Below, piece by piece: positions 31,626-39,744 of a DNA stretch of 49,914 nt (the stretch's first letter is position 1; each line of letters starts with the position of its first letter). The DNA comes from Acidobacteriota bacterium (GTDB taxonomy: Bacteria; Acidobacteriota; Terriglobia; Terriglobales; SCQP01). The DNA is taken from positions 1-49,914 of the forward strand of contig JAKASR010000027.1 of the NCBI GenBank assembly GCA_021818955.1. The letters run 5' to 3'. Below the pieces are notes generated by a model. The model ran no database searches and was not told where the DNA came from. It saw nothing but the letters and a program-made list of their open reading frames with translations. The translations under genes and the position numbers were made by a program.

Positions 31626-32798
31626 ATGCTTTGCACATGGCGATCGCGCACGGCGCTGCTGGCCGGGGTGCTAGCCGCATGGCTGGGAGCACTCGGCTGC
31701 CAATCGCGATCGCTGCCGCTCCGCAGCAGCTATCATGCCGCCATCTATGTCGCCGGCTCCGCCTTTCACTCGCGCCGCGTGGGCGAACTATGGGCCTTCG
31801 ATGCGATGAAACCCGCCCTGAAGAACCGGCAGCGCATGGGAAGCCAACCGATTGCGCTGGCGTTCAACCCCGCCCGCAACGAACTGTATTGCCTGAATCA
31901 GGGCTCGCGCGATCTCTCGATCCTGGATGTAGTGAACCGGCGTCTGGTGGGCCGCATTCGGCTGCGCGCCACCCCCCTGGCGATGACGCTCAGCCCCGAC
32001 CACCTTTATGCCCTGATTGCGGCGCGGATTCGCCGCCAAGGCTGGATTTTCAAGATCGACCTGCCCTCGCGGACCATTGTCGCCCGCCGGCAGGTGGGCA
32101 CCGACCCGGTGGCATTGGCCACCAATCTCAGCGGCACGCGCCTGCTGGTGGCCGACGCCACCGGCAGCCGGGTCTGGGTGCTGAACAATGTCGGCTCGCA
32201 ACTGCGGCAGCCGCAAGCCATCGCCCTGCCCGGGCCGCCCACACAAATTCAGGTTCTGCCCTACGGTCCCCAGGCTTTTGTGTTGTGCCCCGGCGTCAAC
32301 CAGGTCTCGGTGCTGAATATCCAACCGCCGGCGCTGGTCACCAATCTTACCGTCGGCCATCAGCCCCAGCAAATGGTGTTAAAACCGGACGGCGGCGAAC
32401 TCTACGTCTCCAATAGCGGCGATGGCACGATCAGCATCATCGATACCGCCACCGACGAGGTCTCCGGGATGATGCTGGCCGGCGCAAATCCCATGGGAAT
32501 GGCCATCAGCAACGACGGGCGCCACCTGATGGTCGCCAATGCGGGGTCCAACACCGTCAGCCTGCTGCGGCTATCGGACCGCAAAACCCTGGCCAATATA
32601 CCGGTGGGAATGGGCCCCCAGCGGCTGATCTATGGGCCTTATGGCCTGTACGTTTACGTGCTGGATGCCGGCTCGAACGATATCGCCGTCGTACGTCCCG
32701 ACCTGGCCACGATGGTCACCCTGCTGCCCTCGCCCCCCCATGCGAGCGCGATATGCCTGGTCGCTTATCACCAACCGCCGGCGCAGCCCCCCAGCTAG
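31626..32798 (+). CDS. YVTN-type beta-propeller lipoprotein
   Basis: This 390-residue protein has a lipoprotein-like signal (hydrophobic residues 10-24, Cys25 in LGALGCQS). The lipobox is imperfect, with Ala at -3. Repeats of about 42 residues follow, such as ELYVSNSGDGTISIIDTATDEV and HLMVANAGSNTVSLLRLSDRKT, which form a seven-bladed YVTN propeller. Such proteins are usually periplasmic or surface proteins with unknown ligands. ATG 31626 is chosen because it starts the signal sequence; it lies 5 nt after the aroF stop. It converges with the small pil-linked gene with only 3 nt between stops. Confidence 0.78.
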   Translation: MLCTWRSRTALLAGVLAAWLGALGCQSRSLPLRSSYHAAIYVAGSAFHSRRVGELWAFDAMKPALKNRQRMGSQPIALAFNPARNELYCLNQGSRDLSILDVVNRRLVGRIRLRATPLAMTLSPDHLYALIAARIRRQGWIFKIDLPSRTIVARRQVGTDPVALATNLSGTRLLVADATGSRVWVLNNVGSQLRQPQAIALPGPPTQIQVLPYGPQAFVLCPGVNQVSVLNIQPPALVTNLTVGHQPQQMVLKPDGGELYVSNSGDGTISIIDTATDEVSGMMLAGANPMGMAISNDGRHLMVANAGSNTVSLLRLSDRKTLANIPVGMGPQRLIYGPYGLYVYVLDAGSNDIAVVRPDLATMVTLLPSPPHASAICLVAYHQPPAQPPS

Positions 32799-32801
32799 GA
32801 C

Positions 32802-32948
32802 TTAAAACCAGCCGCTGCGAAATGCCACCCACCAGCAGGCCGCCAGGTTAATCACCGACAGCGGCAGCCACCAGGCCAGCGGAGCCAGAAAGCCGATGGC
32901 CAAATCGGTGGTGCTGTACAGCACCCAAAAGATTTTTTTGGGCTCCAT
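32802..32948 (-). CDS. 48-residue membrane microprotein downstream of pilC
   Basis: The minus strand from ATG 32948 encodes MEPKKIFWVLYSTTDLAIGF, continues with two closely spaced hydrophobic stretches rich in Trp and Leu (APLAWWLPLSVINLAACWWV), and ends in FRSGWF. It lies 34 nt after the pilC stop on the same strand and fills almost all the space to the convergent gene. A weak GGGG lies about 6 nt before the ATG. GC-biased third positions support coding. Function unknown; the position suggests a pilus-linked membrane protein. It is too short for usual gene finders. Confidence 0.55.
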   Translation of the reverse strand: MEPKKIFWVLYSTTDLAIGFLAPLAWWLPLSVINLAACWWVAFRSGWF

Positions 32949-32982
32949 GCGGGTCCCCGGGCTTACCGCCGCGCCACCGGTT

Positions 32983-34188
32983 TCAGTGCACCTGCTGCGA
33001 GAGTTGCGAAATCAGGCTGAACATGGGCATATACATGGAGATGACGATGCCGCCCACGGTGAAACCGAGAACGCCGATCATCAGCGGCTCCAGCATGGCC
33101 AGCATGTTCTTGGTGGCCGCATCGACCTCATCTTCGTAGAAATCGGCGATTTTCTGCAGCATCGCGTCCATGCTGCCGGTTTGCTCGCCGACTCCGACCA
33201 TCTGCACCACCATGTTGGGAAAGACCCCGCTATCGCGCAGCGGCTCGATCATGGTCCGGCCCTGCTCGACCGCGACGCGGACGTTCATCAAGGTTTTTTC
33301 AATCAGCGCATTGCCGCTGGTGCGGGCGGTGATCGACAAGGCATCGAGGATCGGCACGCCCGAACTGACCAGCGTTCCCAGGGTACGGGAAAAACGGGCA
33401 ATCGAAATTTTGCGCAGCACCAACCCCAGGATGGGCAATTGCAGCACCAGACGGTCGAGCACCATACGCCCCTGCTCGGTGGCGTGATAACGGCGCAACC
33501 CCAACACAGTGACCACCGGCAAGCCCAAAATCAGCCACCAGAAGGAGCTGACGAAGCGGCTGAGCTCGATGACGATGCGGGTCGGCAGCGGCAACGTGGC
33601 ATTCAAGCTGGTGAACAAGTGAACGAAGATGGGCACGATTTTCCAGAGCAGGAAAAACACGATCAACCCGGCAAAGGTGATCACCGAAACGGGATAGATC
33701 AGGGCGCTCTTGACCGCGCCGCGCAGCTTGACCGATTTTTCCAGGTACACGGAAAGCCGCTGCAGGATGACATCGAGGATCCCGCCGCTTTCGCCGGCGG
33801 CGATCATGTTGCAGGTCAGGTCGTCAAACACCTTGGGCTGGTGGCGCATGGCGGCCGCCAAGGAGGCGCCGCCCTCGACATCGCCGCGCACCTCGGCCAG
33901 CACACGGCTGAAACTTTCGTTTTCCAGGTTGCCCCCGATCAGATCGATGCACTGCACCAGCGGCAGGCCGGCGTCGATCATGACCGAGAACTGGCGGAAG
34001 AAAATCGCCAAGTCCCGGATGGCGATTTTCTTCTTGCGGCCCTTGGCCGCCTGCTTTTCGATAATTCGTTCCGGCAAGATACGCTCGCGCCGCAACGCCT
34101 GCTCCAGCTGTTGACGATTCGCGGCATTGCGCTCACCCCGAATGCGCGCGCCGGCATGCGATTTGCCTTCATAGACGTAAACAGGCAC
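32983..34188 (-). CDS. pilC: Type IV pilus inner-membrane platform protein
   Basis: This 401-residue GspF/PilC-family protein has two related domains of about 120 residues (FFRQFSVMIDAGLPLVQCI and FSRTLGTLVSSGVPILDAL) and three main membrane helices (about 165-195, 215-235 and 370-395). It links the cytoplasmic ATPases to pilus assembly. The GTG start follows AAGGAGG by 6 nt. It is encoded 26 nt after pilT in the order pilB-pilT-pilC. Pilins are not in the window. Confidence 0.94.
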   Translation of the reverse strand: MPVYVYEGKSHAGARIRGERNAANRQQLEQALRRERILPERIIEKQAAKGRKKKIAIRDLAIFFRQFSVMIDAGLPLVQCIDLIGGNLENESFSRVLAEVRGDVEGGASLAAAMRHQPKVFDDLTCNMIAAGESGGILDVILQRLSVYLEKSVKLRGAVKSALIYPVSVITFAGLIVFFLLWKIVPIFVHLFTSLNATLPLPTRIVIELSRFVSSFWWLILGLPVVTVLGLRRYHATEQGRMVLDRLVLQLPILGLVLRKISIARFSRTLGTLVSSGVPILDALSITARTSGNALIEKTLMNVRVAVEQGRTMIEPLRDSGVFPNMVVQMVGVGEQTGSMDAMLQKIADFYEDEVDAATKNMLAMLEPLMIGVLGFTVGGIVISMYMPMFSLISQLSQQVH

Positions 34189-34214
34189 GATGGACCTCCT
34201 TCTGACCTATGTGA

Positions 34215-35327
34215 TTACCGGCGCGGGGCGGCTCCCACGGCGCCGGGCGCCGCGGCGGCCTGGGCGCGCTTCAACAATTCCTGCAACTCGTCCGGCAGGG
34301 ACGAAGCGTTCAGCGCGGTCTGAACTTCGATTTGCTTGCTCAACACCAGTTGCAACAGGCTCTGGTTGAACGTAATCATGCCGTACTTATCCTGCCCGGT
34401 TTGCATGCTGGAATAAATCTGATGCACTTTGTCTTCGCGAACCAGGTTGCGAATGGCGGGATTGGGGATCAGAATTTCCATCGCCATGACCCGGCCGCCG
34501 CCCCGGCGGGGCAACAGGGACTGGCAAAGGATCCCCTCCAGGACCAGCGACAACTGGGTGCGAATCTGCGACTGCTGGTGCGCGGGGAAGACATCGATGA
34601 TGCGGTTGATGGTGCTGGCGGCGGAGTTGGTATGCAAGGTGGCGAAAGTGAGGTGACCGGTTTCGGCGATGCGCAGCGCCGCCTCGATGGTTTCCAGGTC
34701 GCGCATTTCGCCGATCAGCACCACGTCCGGATCCTGGCGCAGCGCCACCCGAAGAGCACTGGCGAAGCTGTGCGTATCGGACTGAATTTCACGCTGGTTG
34801 ACCAGCGCCCTTTTGTTGAGGTGAACGAACTCGATCGGGTCTTCCAGGGTGAGGATATGGTGAGGGTAGGTGGTATTGATGCGGTCGAGCATCGCGGCCA
34901 GGGTGGTCGATTTGCCGCTGCCGGTGGGGCCGGTCACCAGGATCAGCCCGCGCGGGCGCTCGCATAGTTTGGCCACCACCGCCGGCAGGCGCAGTTGCTC
35001 AAAGCTCTTGATGGCCATCGGGATCAAGCGAAACACCGCACCGACGGCGCCGCGCTGGTGATAAATGTTGCCGCGGAAACGCGCCAGGCCTTTGAGTCCG
35101 AAAGAGAAATCGATTTCCAGCGCCTCTTCCAGCCGTTTCTTCTGCTGCTCGGTTAAAACGCTGTAGGCCAGTTGCTTGGTGTCGGAGGGCGACAGCGGCT
35201 CCAGGTCGGAAATCGGCTTCAGTTCTCCGTGCACGCGCACGATGGGCGGCGTGTTCGCCGCCAGGTGCAGATCGCTGGCGTCCATATCCAGCATCCGCTG
35301 CAGCAGATCGGTCATTCCATACTCCAT
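34215..35327 (-). CDS. pilT: Type IV pilus retraction ATPase
   Basis: This 370-residue hexameric ATPase depolymerises the pilus and powers twitching. It has the Walker A VTGPTGSGKSTT, the Asp box LTLEDPIEFVH, the Walker B PDVVLIGEMRD, the His box LTFATLHTNSAAST, and a PilT-specific AIRNLVRED motif. Length fits the family plus an Ala/Pro-rich tail. ATG 35327 has GAGG 4 nt upstream; ATG 35315 has GGAG 6 nt upstream and is an equally good choice. The gene lies 12 nt after pilB. Confidence 0.94.
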   Translation of the reverse strand: MEYGMTDLLQRMLDMDASDLHLAANTPPIVRVHGELKPISDLEPLSPSDTKQLAYSVLTEQQKKRLEEALEIDFSFGLKGLARFRGNIYHQRGAVGAVFRLIPMAIKSFEQLRLPAVVAKLCERPRGLILVTGPTGSGKSTTLAAMLDRINTTYPHHILTLEDPIEFVHLNKRALVNQREIQSDTHSFASALRVALRQDPDVVLIGEMRDLETIEAALRIAETGHLTFATLHTNSAASTINRIIDVFPAHQQSQIRTQLSLVLEGILCQSLLPRRGGGRVMAMEILIPNPAIRNLVREDKVHQIYSSMQTGQDKYGMITFNQSLLQLVLSKQIEVQTALNASSLPDELQELLKRAQAAAAPGAVGAAPRR

Positions 35328-35339
35328 GCCGCCTCTCTT

Positions 35340-37055
35340 TCAGCGCACCGTCTCGCGCAGGATTTCTTCCACCGTGCTGACCCCGGCTTTGATCTTCGCC
35401 AGCCCGCTGCGGCGCAGGGTGACCATGCCGTTTTCCACCGCCTTCCGCTTCAATTCCAGAGCCGAGGCGCCGGCCAGCACCAACTCGCGCAAGCCCTCGT
35501 CCATGGGCATGACCTCGAACAAGCCCACCCGCCCTTTATACCCGGTCTGATGGCAATGGGCGCAACCCGCCCCGCGCCGGGGCTTGAAGCCTTCCGCTTC
35601 TTCCGGCGTGAAGCCCAGCTCGATCAGATCGCGCGCCGGCACGGAGTATTCCTCCTGGCAATATCCGCAAATGCGGCGGATCAGCCGCTGCGCGCACACC
35701 AGATTGACGCTGGTCGCCGCCAAAAACGGTTCAATGCCCATATTCATCAGCCGGGTCATAGTCGAGGGAGCGTCATTGGTATGCAGGGTGGAAAGCACCA
35801 GGTGGCCGGTCAGCGCCGCCTTCACCGCAATCTCGGCGGTTTCAAAATCGCGCACTTCGCCGACCAGGATAATGTTGGGATCCTGGCGCAGAAATGAACG
35901 CAGCGCGGCGGCAAAATTGAGTCCGATCTGTTCCTTCACCTGCACCTGGTTAATGCCGGGCAACTGAAATTCCACCGGGTCTTCGGCGGTCATGATGTTG
36001 GTTTCCGCGGTATTGAGCTGCGAGATGGCGCTGTAGAGGGTATTGGTCTTGCCGCTGCCGGTGGGCCCGGTGACGAGCACCATGCCGTAGGGCTGATGGA
36101 TGGCTTCCTGAAACTTCGCCAAGGCCTCCGTTTCAAAGCCCAATTTTTCCATATCGAGCCGCAGGTTTTCCCGGTCGAGCAGGCGCATCACCACTTTTTC
36201 GCCAAACAAAGTGGGCAGGATGGAGACGCGCAGGTCCAGCAGCTTCATTTTGTTCTGGCGGACGTAGCGCAGCACGATGCGGCCATCCTGCGGCAACCGT
36301 TTTTCGCTGATATCCAGGCGAGCCATGATTTTGATACGGCTGATCATGGCGTCGCGCAGTTGCAGCGGCGGGTTCATGACTTCCTGCAAGACGCCATCCA
36401 CGCGATAGCGCACGCGCAGGATGCGTTCGTAAGGCTCGACGTGAATATCGCTGGCGCCGCGGCGCAAAGCCTCATTCAAGATCGCATTCACGAGCCGGAC
36501 CACCGGCGCCGCTTCCGCCGCCTTCTCCAGCTCCTCCATCCCGGCGATCTCGTTGGTTTCGACCTCCAACGCGGTGATGGGCAGGTCGAGGTCCTGCATG
36601 ACCTTCTGAATCTGGTCCTGCCCATAATCCAGACTGCCGTAGAGTTTGTCGATGGCGATGCTGATGGCGGATTCACAGGCCACCACGGGCTCGATTTTCA
36701 GCCCGGTCATGAATTTCACATCGTCGAGCGCGAAAACATTGGTGGGGTCGGCCATCGCCATGCGCAATGACGAGCCATCGCGCGAAAGCGGCAACACCTG
36801 AAAGCGCTCGGCGGTTTCGCGGGGAATCAGCTTTAACACCGCCGGCGGAACTTCGACGGTTTGCAAATCGAGCGCCGGGACGCCATATTGGCGGGAGAGA
36901 ATGCGCGCCACATCCTGCTCGCTGACCAAGCCCATCTTGATCAGACAGGTGCCGAGGCGCCCGCCATGGCGCCGTTGATAATTCAAGGCGTCTTCGAGTT
37001 GCGCCGGCGTAAGGATCTGATCCTCTATCAACAAATCGCCGATGCGTTCAAACAT
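35340..37055 (-). CDS. pilB: Type IV pilus assembly ATPase
   Basis: This 571-residue extension ATPase has an N-terminal MshEN-type domain (about 1-150, MFERIGDLLIEDQ...), which binds c-di-GMP in some relatives. A core ATPase follows with VTGPTGSGKTNT, NIILVGEVRDFETAE and LVLSTLHTNDAPST. A CxxC...CxxC zinc motif (CGYC and CAHC) is present. ATG 37055 starts the family consensus; the frame runs to 37103 but that extension has no homology pattern. First gene of the pilB-pilT-pilC operon. c-di-GMP binding is only a possibility. Confidence 0.94.
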   Translation of the reverse strand: MFERIGDLLIEDQILTPAQLEDALNYQRRHGGRLGTCLIKMGLVSEQDVARILSRQYGVPALDLQTVEVPPAVLKLIPRETAERFQVLPLSRDGSSLRMAMADPTNVFALDDVKFMTGLKIEPVVACESAISIAIDKLYGSLDYGQDQIQKVMQDLDLPITALEVETNEIAGMEELEKAAEAAPVVRLVNAILNEALRRGASDIHVEPYERILRVRYRVDGVLQEVMNPPLQLRDAMISRIKIMARLDISEKRLPQDGRIVLRYVRQNKMKLLDLRVSILPTLFGEKVVMRLLDRENLRLDMEKLGFETEALAKFQEAIHQPYGMVLVTGPTGSGKTNTLYSAISQLNTAETNIMTAEDPVEFQLPGINQVQVKEQIGLNFAAALRSFLRQDPNIILVGEVRDFETAEIAVKAALTGHLVLSTLHTNDAPSTMTRLMNMGIEPFLAATSVNLVCAQRLIRRICGYCQEEYSVPARDLIELGFTPEEAEGFKPRRGAGCAHCHQTGYKGRVGLFEVMPMDEGLRELVLAGASALELKRKAVENGMVTLRRSGLAKIKAGVSTVEEILRETVR

Positions 37056-37127
37056 GGCTATGCCAATCCCGCCAGAGAGAGCAGGGCAAAAGAATCCTAG
37101 CACGAGGAAGGGCCGATTTTAGCGGCG

Positions 37128-37193
37128 TTGTTGATCACGCATGTACCTTTTATAAAATTCCCGGTGTGGGCCGGGAAGCGCGCGCGCTTTTTT
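37128..37193 (+). promoter_or_regulatory. Promoter followed at once by an intrinsic terminator
   Basis: TTGTTG (37128-37133) and TATAAA (37151-37156) are 17 bp apart. Directly after come a 7-bp stem TTCCCGG/CCGGGAA (37158-37177) and AAGCGCGCGCGCTT with six T residues (to 37193). Any transcript would be about 30 nt unless termination is bypassed. It may be an attenuator for the TPR gene at 37395. Confidence 0.4.
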
Positions 37194-37238
37194 GATTCGT
37201 TTGGAAACAATTTGTGGAGCGGACGGCTTCCCGGCGCG

Positions 37239-37359
37239 GCGGCTCGGCCGCTTTTACCTGTAGGCGCGGGCCCGATGAAGACCCCGGTTTGGCCTGGCCG
37301 GGCGCAATTCTCACGAAATTGACTATGACTTGAACCGCTGTCCGACCCGGCCGTTAACG
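37239..37359 (+). repeat. Dispersed repeat copy D (internally deleted)
   Basis: This 121-bp copy has the head hairpin GCGGC-TCG-GCCGC plus TTTTACCTGTAGGCGC, one divergent 30-bp-type unit (CAATTCTCACGAAATTG) and the conserved tail CTGTCCGAC...CCGTTAACG. About 130 bp of the middle found in copies B and C is missing. It lies between the pilB start and the TPR gene. The whole of 37056-37394 is otherwise gene-free. Confidence 0.8.
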
Positions 37360-37394
37360 TTTATTGCAGGCGGAAAGGAGCGTGATAATGGGAC

Positions 37395-37928
37395 ATGAAG
37401 CCGCGTTGGCCTGCCCCGGCCCTCCTTGTCATTTTGGCTGCGAGTTCCTGGGGCTGGGCGCTGCCGCCGGCGCAACGCATCCACTCCGGCCCGTCCACGC
37501 CCTCGCCGCACTTACCGGCGCATCCGGCGGCGCCGAAAACTCCGGCTAAGCCGGTACACCCCAGTCCGGCGGCAGGCGCCTATTCAGCCGGGCCTCCGCC
37601 CAAGCCGATTTATTTTCCCGGACATCGTTTCGATCCCCGGCGCTCGCAGCACGACTATCGGGTGGGCATGACGTATTACCACTTGAGGAATTACGCGGGG
37701 GCGCTATCGCGCTTTCGGGGCGCGTTCCGTCACGATCCGCACAACTGGCGCGCGCTGTACTATTGCGGCCTGGCCAGCGCCAAGCTGCACCGCCGCGGCC
37801 AGGAAGAGCGTTACTGGCGGCGGTTTCTGGCGCTCTTCCCCCGGAATTCGAAGGCGCGGAACGTGCGGCGCCGGTTATGGAAGCTGGCGCGCCGGCGGCA
37901 CACGCCGCCCGCGGCGGCTTCGATATAA
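37395..37928 (+). CDS. Exported proline-rich TPR-like protein
   Basis: This 177-residue protein has a signal peptide (MKPRWPAPALLVILAASSWG), a Pro/Ala/His-rich linker (about 25-72), and a C-terminal helical region (about 85-145) with one or two TPR-like repeats (YYHLRNYAGALSRFRGAFRHD and WRALYYCGLASAKL). TPR units mediate protein contacts in the envelope. AAAGGAG at 37373-37379 is better spaced for an out-of-frame ATG at 37388, which opens only a 53-codon frame, so translation of this gene may be indirect or weak. An ABC exporter follows after 43 nt. Confidence 0.7.
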   Translation: MKPRWPAPALLVILAASSWGWALPPAQRIHSGPSTPSPHLPAHPAAPKTPAKPVHPSPAAGAYSAGPPPKPIYFPGHRFDPRRSQHDYRVGMTYYHLRNYAGALSRFRGAFRHDPHNWRALYYCGLASAKLHRRGQEERYWRRFLALFPRNSKARNVRRRLWKLARRRHTPPAAASI

Positions 37929-37929
37929 T
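37924..37929 (+). promoter_or_regulatory. -10 box before the ABC exporter pair
   Basis: A perfect TATAAT overlaps the stop codon of the TPR gene and would start RNA near 37936, 36 nt before the exporter ATG. No -35 box is clear. Confidence 0.4.
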
Positions 37930-37971
37930 TGAACATATTCGGGCCGCGCGCATCATCGCTCCGGACAATTC

Positions 37972-39732
37972 ATGTCTCGCCGCCAGCTCTACTCCCTCTT
38001 CCCTTACCTGGCGCGTTATCGCGGCCGCATCGGGCTGGGGCTGCTGATCCTGCTCTGCAACATCACCGCCTCGGTTTCCATCCCCTATATTCTTAAGCTG
38101 GTCTTCGATCATCTCCAGAAGGGCATGAGCGCGCGCCGGCTTTGGTTTTATGCCGGCGCCTTCCTGGGCATCATCCTGGCGCGGGCCGGCTTTCAATACT
38201 TGCAGCGGCTGATTCTGATTACCACGTCGCGGTATATCGAATACGATATCCGCAACGACCTGCTCGACCGCCTCGTCCTGCTTTCGCGCTCCTGGTTCCA
38301 GCGCATGCGCACCGGCGAGATCATGGCCCGCGCCACCAACGACCTGAGCGCGGTGCGCAACATGCTGGGGCCGGGGCTGATGTATTCCGCCAATGCGCTG
38401 GTGCTGTTCGTCTTCGTGCTGGCGATCATGCTGCGCCTCGACCGGCAATTGACCCTGATTGCCTTTGTGCCGGCGCCCTTCGTCATCCTGGCGGTGCAGT
38501 GGTTCGGAAAACGCATTCACGAGCGCTTCGAGCGCATTCAATCGATGTTCGCGGTGCTGGCCACGAAGGTGGAGGAAAATCTGGCGGGGTTGCGCATTAT
38601 CCGGGCGTACGCCCGTGAAGAAACGGAGATGGCCGCTTTCGACGACCTCAACCGGGAATACATTCGCCGCAACCTGCGCCTGGTGCTGCTTTCCGGAGCC
38701 TTCGACCCGCTGCTAGCTTCCCTGCTGGGATTGGCGATGGTGCTGGTGCTTTGGTTCGGCGGCCGCGCCGTGATCCGCCACCAGATCACGCTGGGCGATT
38801 ATGTCGCCTTCAACGCTTATATGATGTTGATGTCCTGGCCGATGATCGCCATGGGCTGGGTGATCAACCTGGTGCAACGCGGCTCGGCTTCGTGGATCCG
38901 CTTGCGCGAGATTATGACCCAGGCGCCGGAAATCGCCGATGGTCCCGGCACCGATCATCGCCTGACGCGGGTCACCGGCACGCTGGAGTTCCGGCATCTG
39001 AATTTCCGCTTTCCCGAGGATTCGTCCGAAGCGCCGTGGCGGCTTTGCGACCTATCGCTGCAAGTTCCCGCCGGCACCAGCCTGGCGATCGTGGGGCCCA
39101 CCGGCGCGGGAAAATCCACGTTAGCGGCGCTAGTGCCCCGCCTCTACGAAGCGGCGCCGGGCAGCGTGCGGCTGGATGGACGGCCGCTGGCCGAGTTTCC
39201 GCTGGCGATTCTGCGGCAGTCGATTGGCCTGGTGCCGCAGGAAACTTTTCTTTTCAGCGACAGCTTGCGCAACAATATCGCCTTTGGCCGGCCCGATGCC
39301 AGCGAGGCGGAGATACGGGCGGCGGCCGAGGTGGCCGGGCTTGCGTCCGACCTGGAACGCTTTCCGGCAGGCCTGGAAACGCGCATCGGCGAGCGCGGCT
39401 TGACGCTTTCCGGCGGACAAAAACAGCGGGTGGCGATCGCCCGCGCGGTGCTGCGCCAGCCTCGCATCCTGATCCTGGACGACGCGCTCTCGAGCGTGGA
39501 TACGATTACCGAAGAGCATATCCTGGAGCGCCTGCGCGAGATCATGCGCGGCCGCACCACGCTGTTTATCAGCCATCGCATTTCCACCATCCGGCACGCC
39601 GACAACATCGTGGTGCTCGACCACGGCCGCATCATCGAGGCCGGCGATCATTCCAGCCTGATCAGCCGGGGCGGACATTACGCCGGGCTTTATGAAAAGC
39701 AACTGCTTGAGGAAGAATTGCAGACGGTTTGA
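37972..39732 (+). CDS. ABC exporter half-transporter, degenerate-site subunit
   Basis: This 586-residue protein has six membrane helices (about 15-300) fused to an ATPase domain. Walker A is GPTGAGKST (Lys381), the signature is LSGGQKQR, and the H-loop His is in FISHRIST. The Walker B reads LILDDALSS, so the catalytic Glu is replaced by Asp504. With the canonical signature, this matches the degenerate subunit of heterodimeric exporters such as TM287. The second subunit follows 12 nt later. Substrate unknown; lipids or drugs are typical. Heterodimer formation is inferred from motif complementarity. Confidence 0.88.
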   Translation: MSRRQLYSLFPYLARYRGRIGLGLLILLCNITASVSIPYILKLVFDHLQKGMSARRLWFYAGAFLGIILARAGFQYLQRLILITTSRYIEYDIRNDLLDRLVLLSRSWFQRMRTGEIMARATNDLSAVRNMLGPGLMYSANALVLFVFVLAIMLRLDRQLTLIAFVPAPFVILAVQWFGKRIHERFERIQSMFAVLATKVEENLAGLRIIRAYAREETEMAAFDDLNREYIRRNLRLVLLSGAFDPLLASLLGLAMVLVLWFGGRAVIRHQITLGDYVAFNAYMMLMSWPMIAMGWVINLVQRGSASWIRLREIMTQAPEIADGPGTDHRLTRVTGTLEFRHLNFRFPEDSSEAPWRLCDLSLQVPAGTSLAIVGPTGAGKSTLAALVPRLYEAAPGSVRLDGRPLAEFPLAILRQSIGLVPQETFLFSDSLRNNIAFGRPDASEAEIRAAAEVAGLASDLERFPAGLETRIGERGLTLSGGQKQRVAIARAVLRQPRILILDDALSSVDTITEEHILERLREIMRGRTTLFISHRISTIRHADNIVVLDHGRIIEAGDHSSLISRGGHYAGLYEKQLLEEELQTV

Positions 39733-39744
39733 CCGGAAGGCAGA

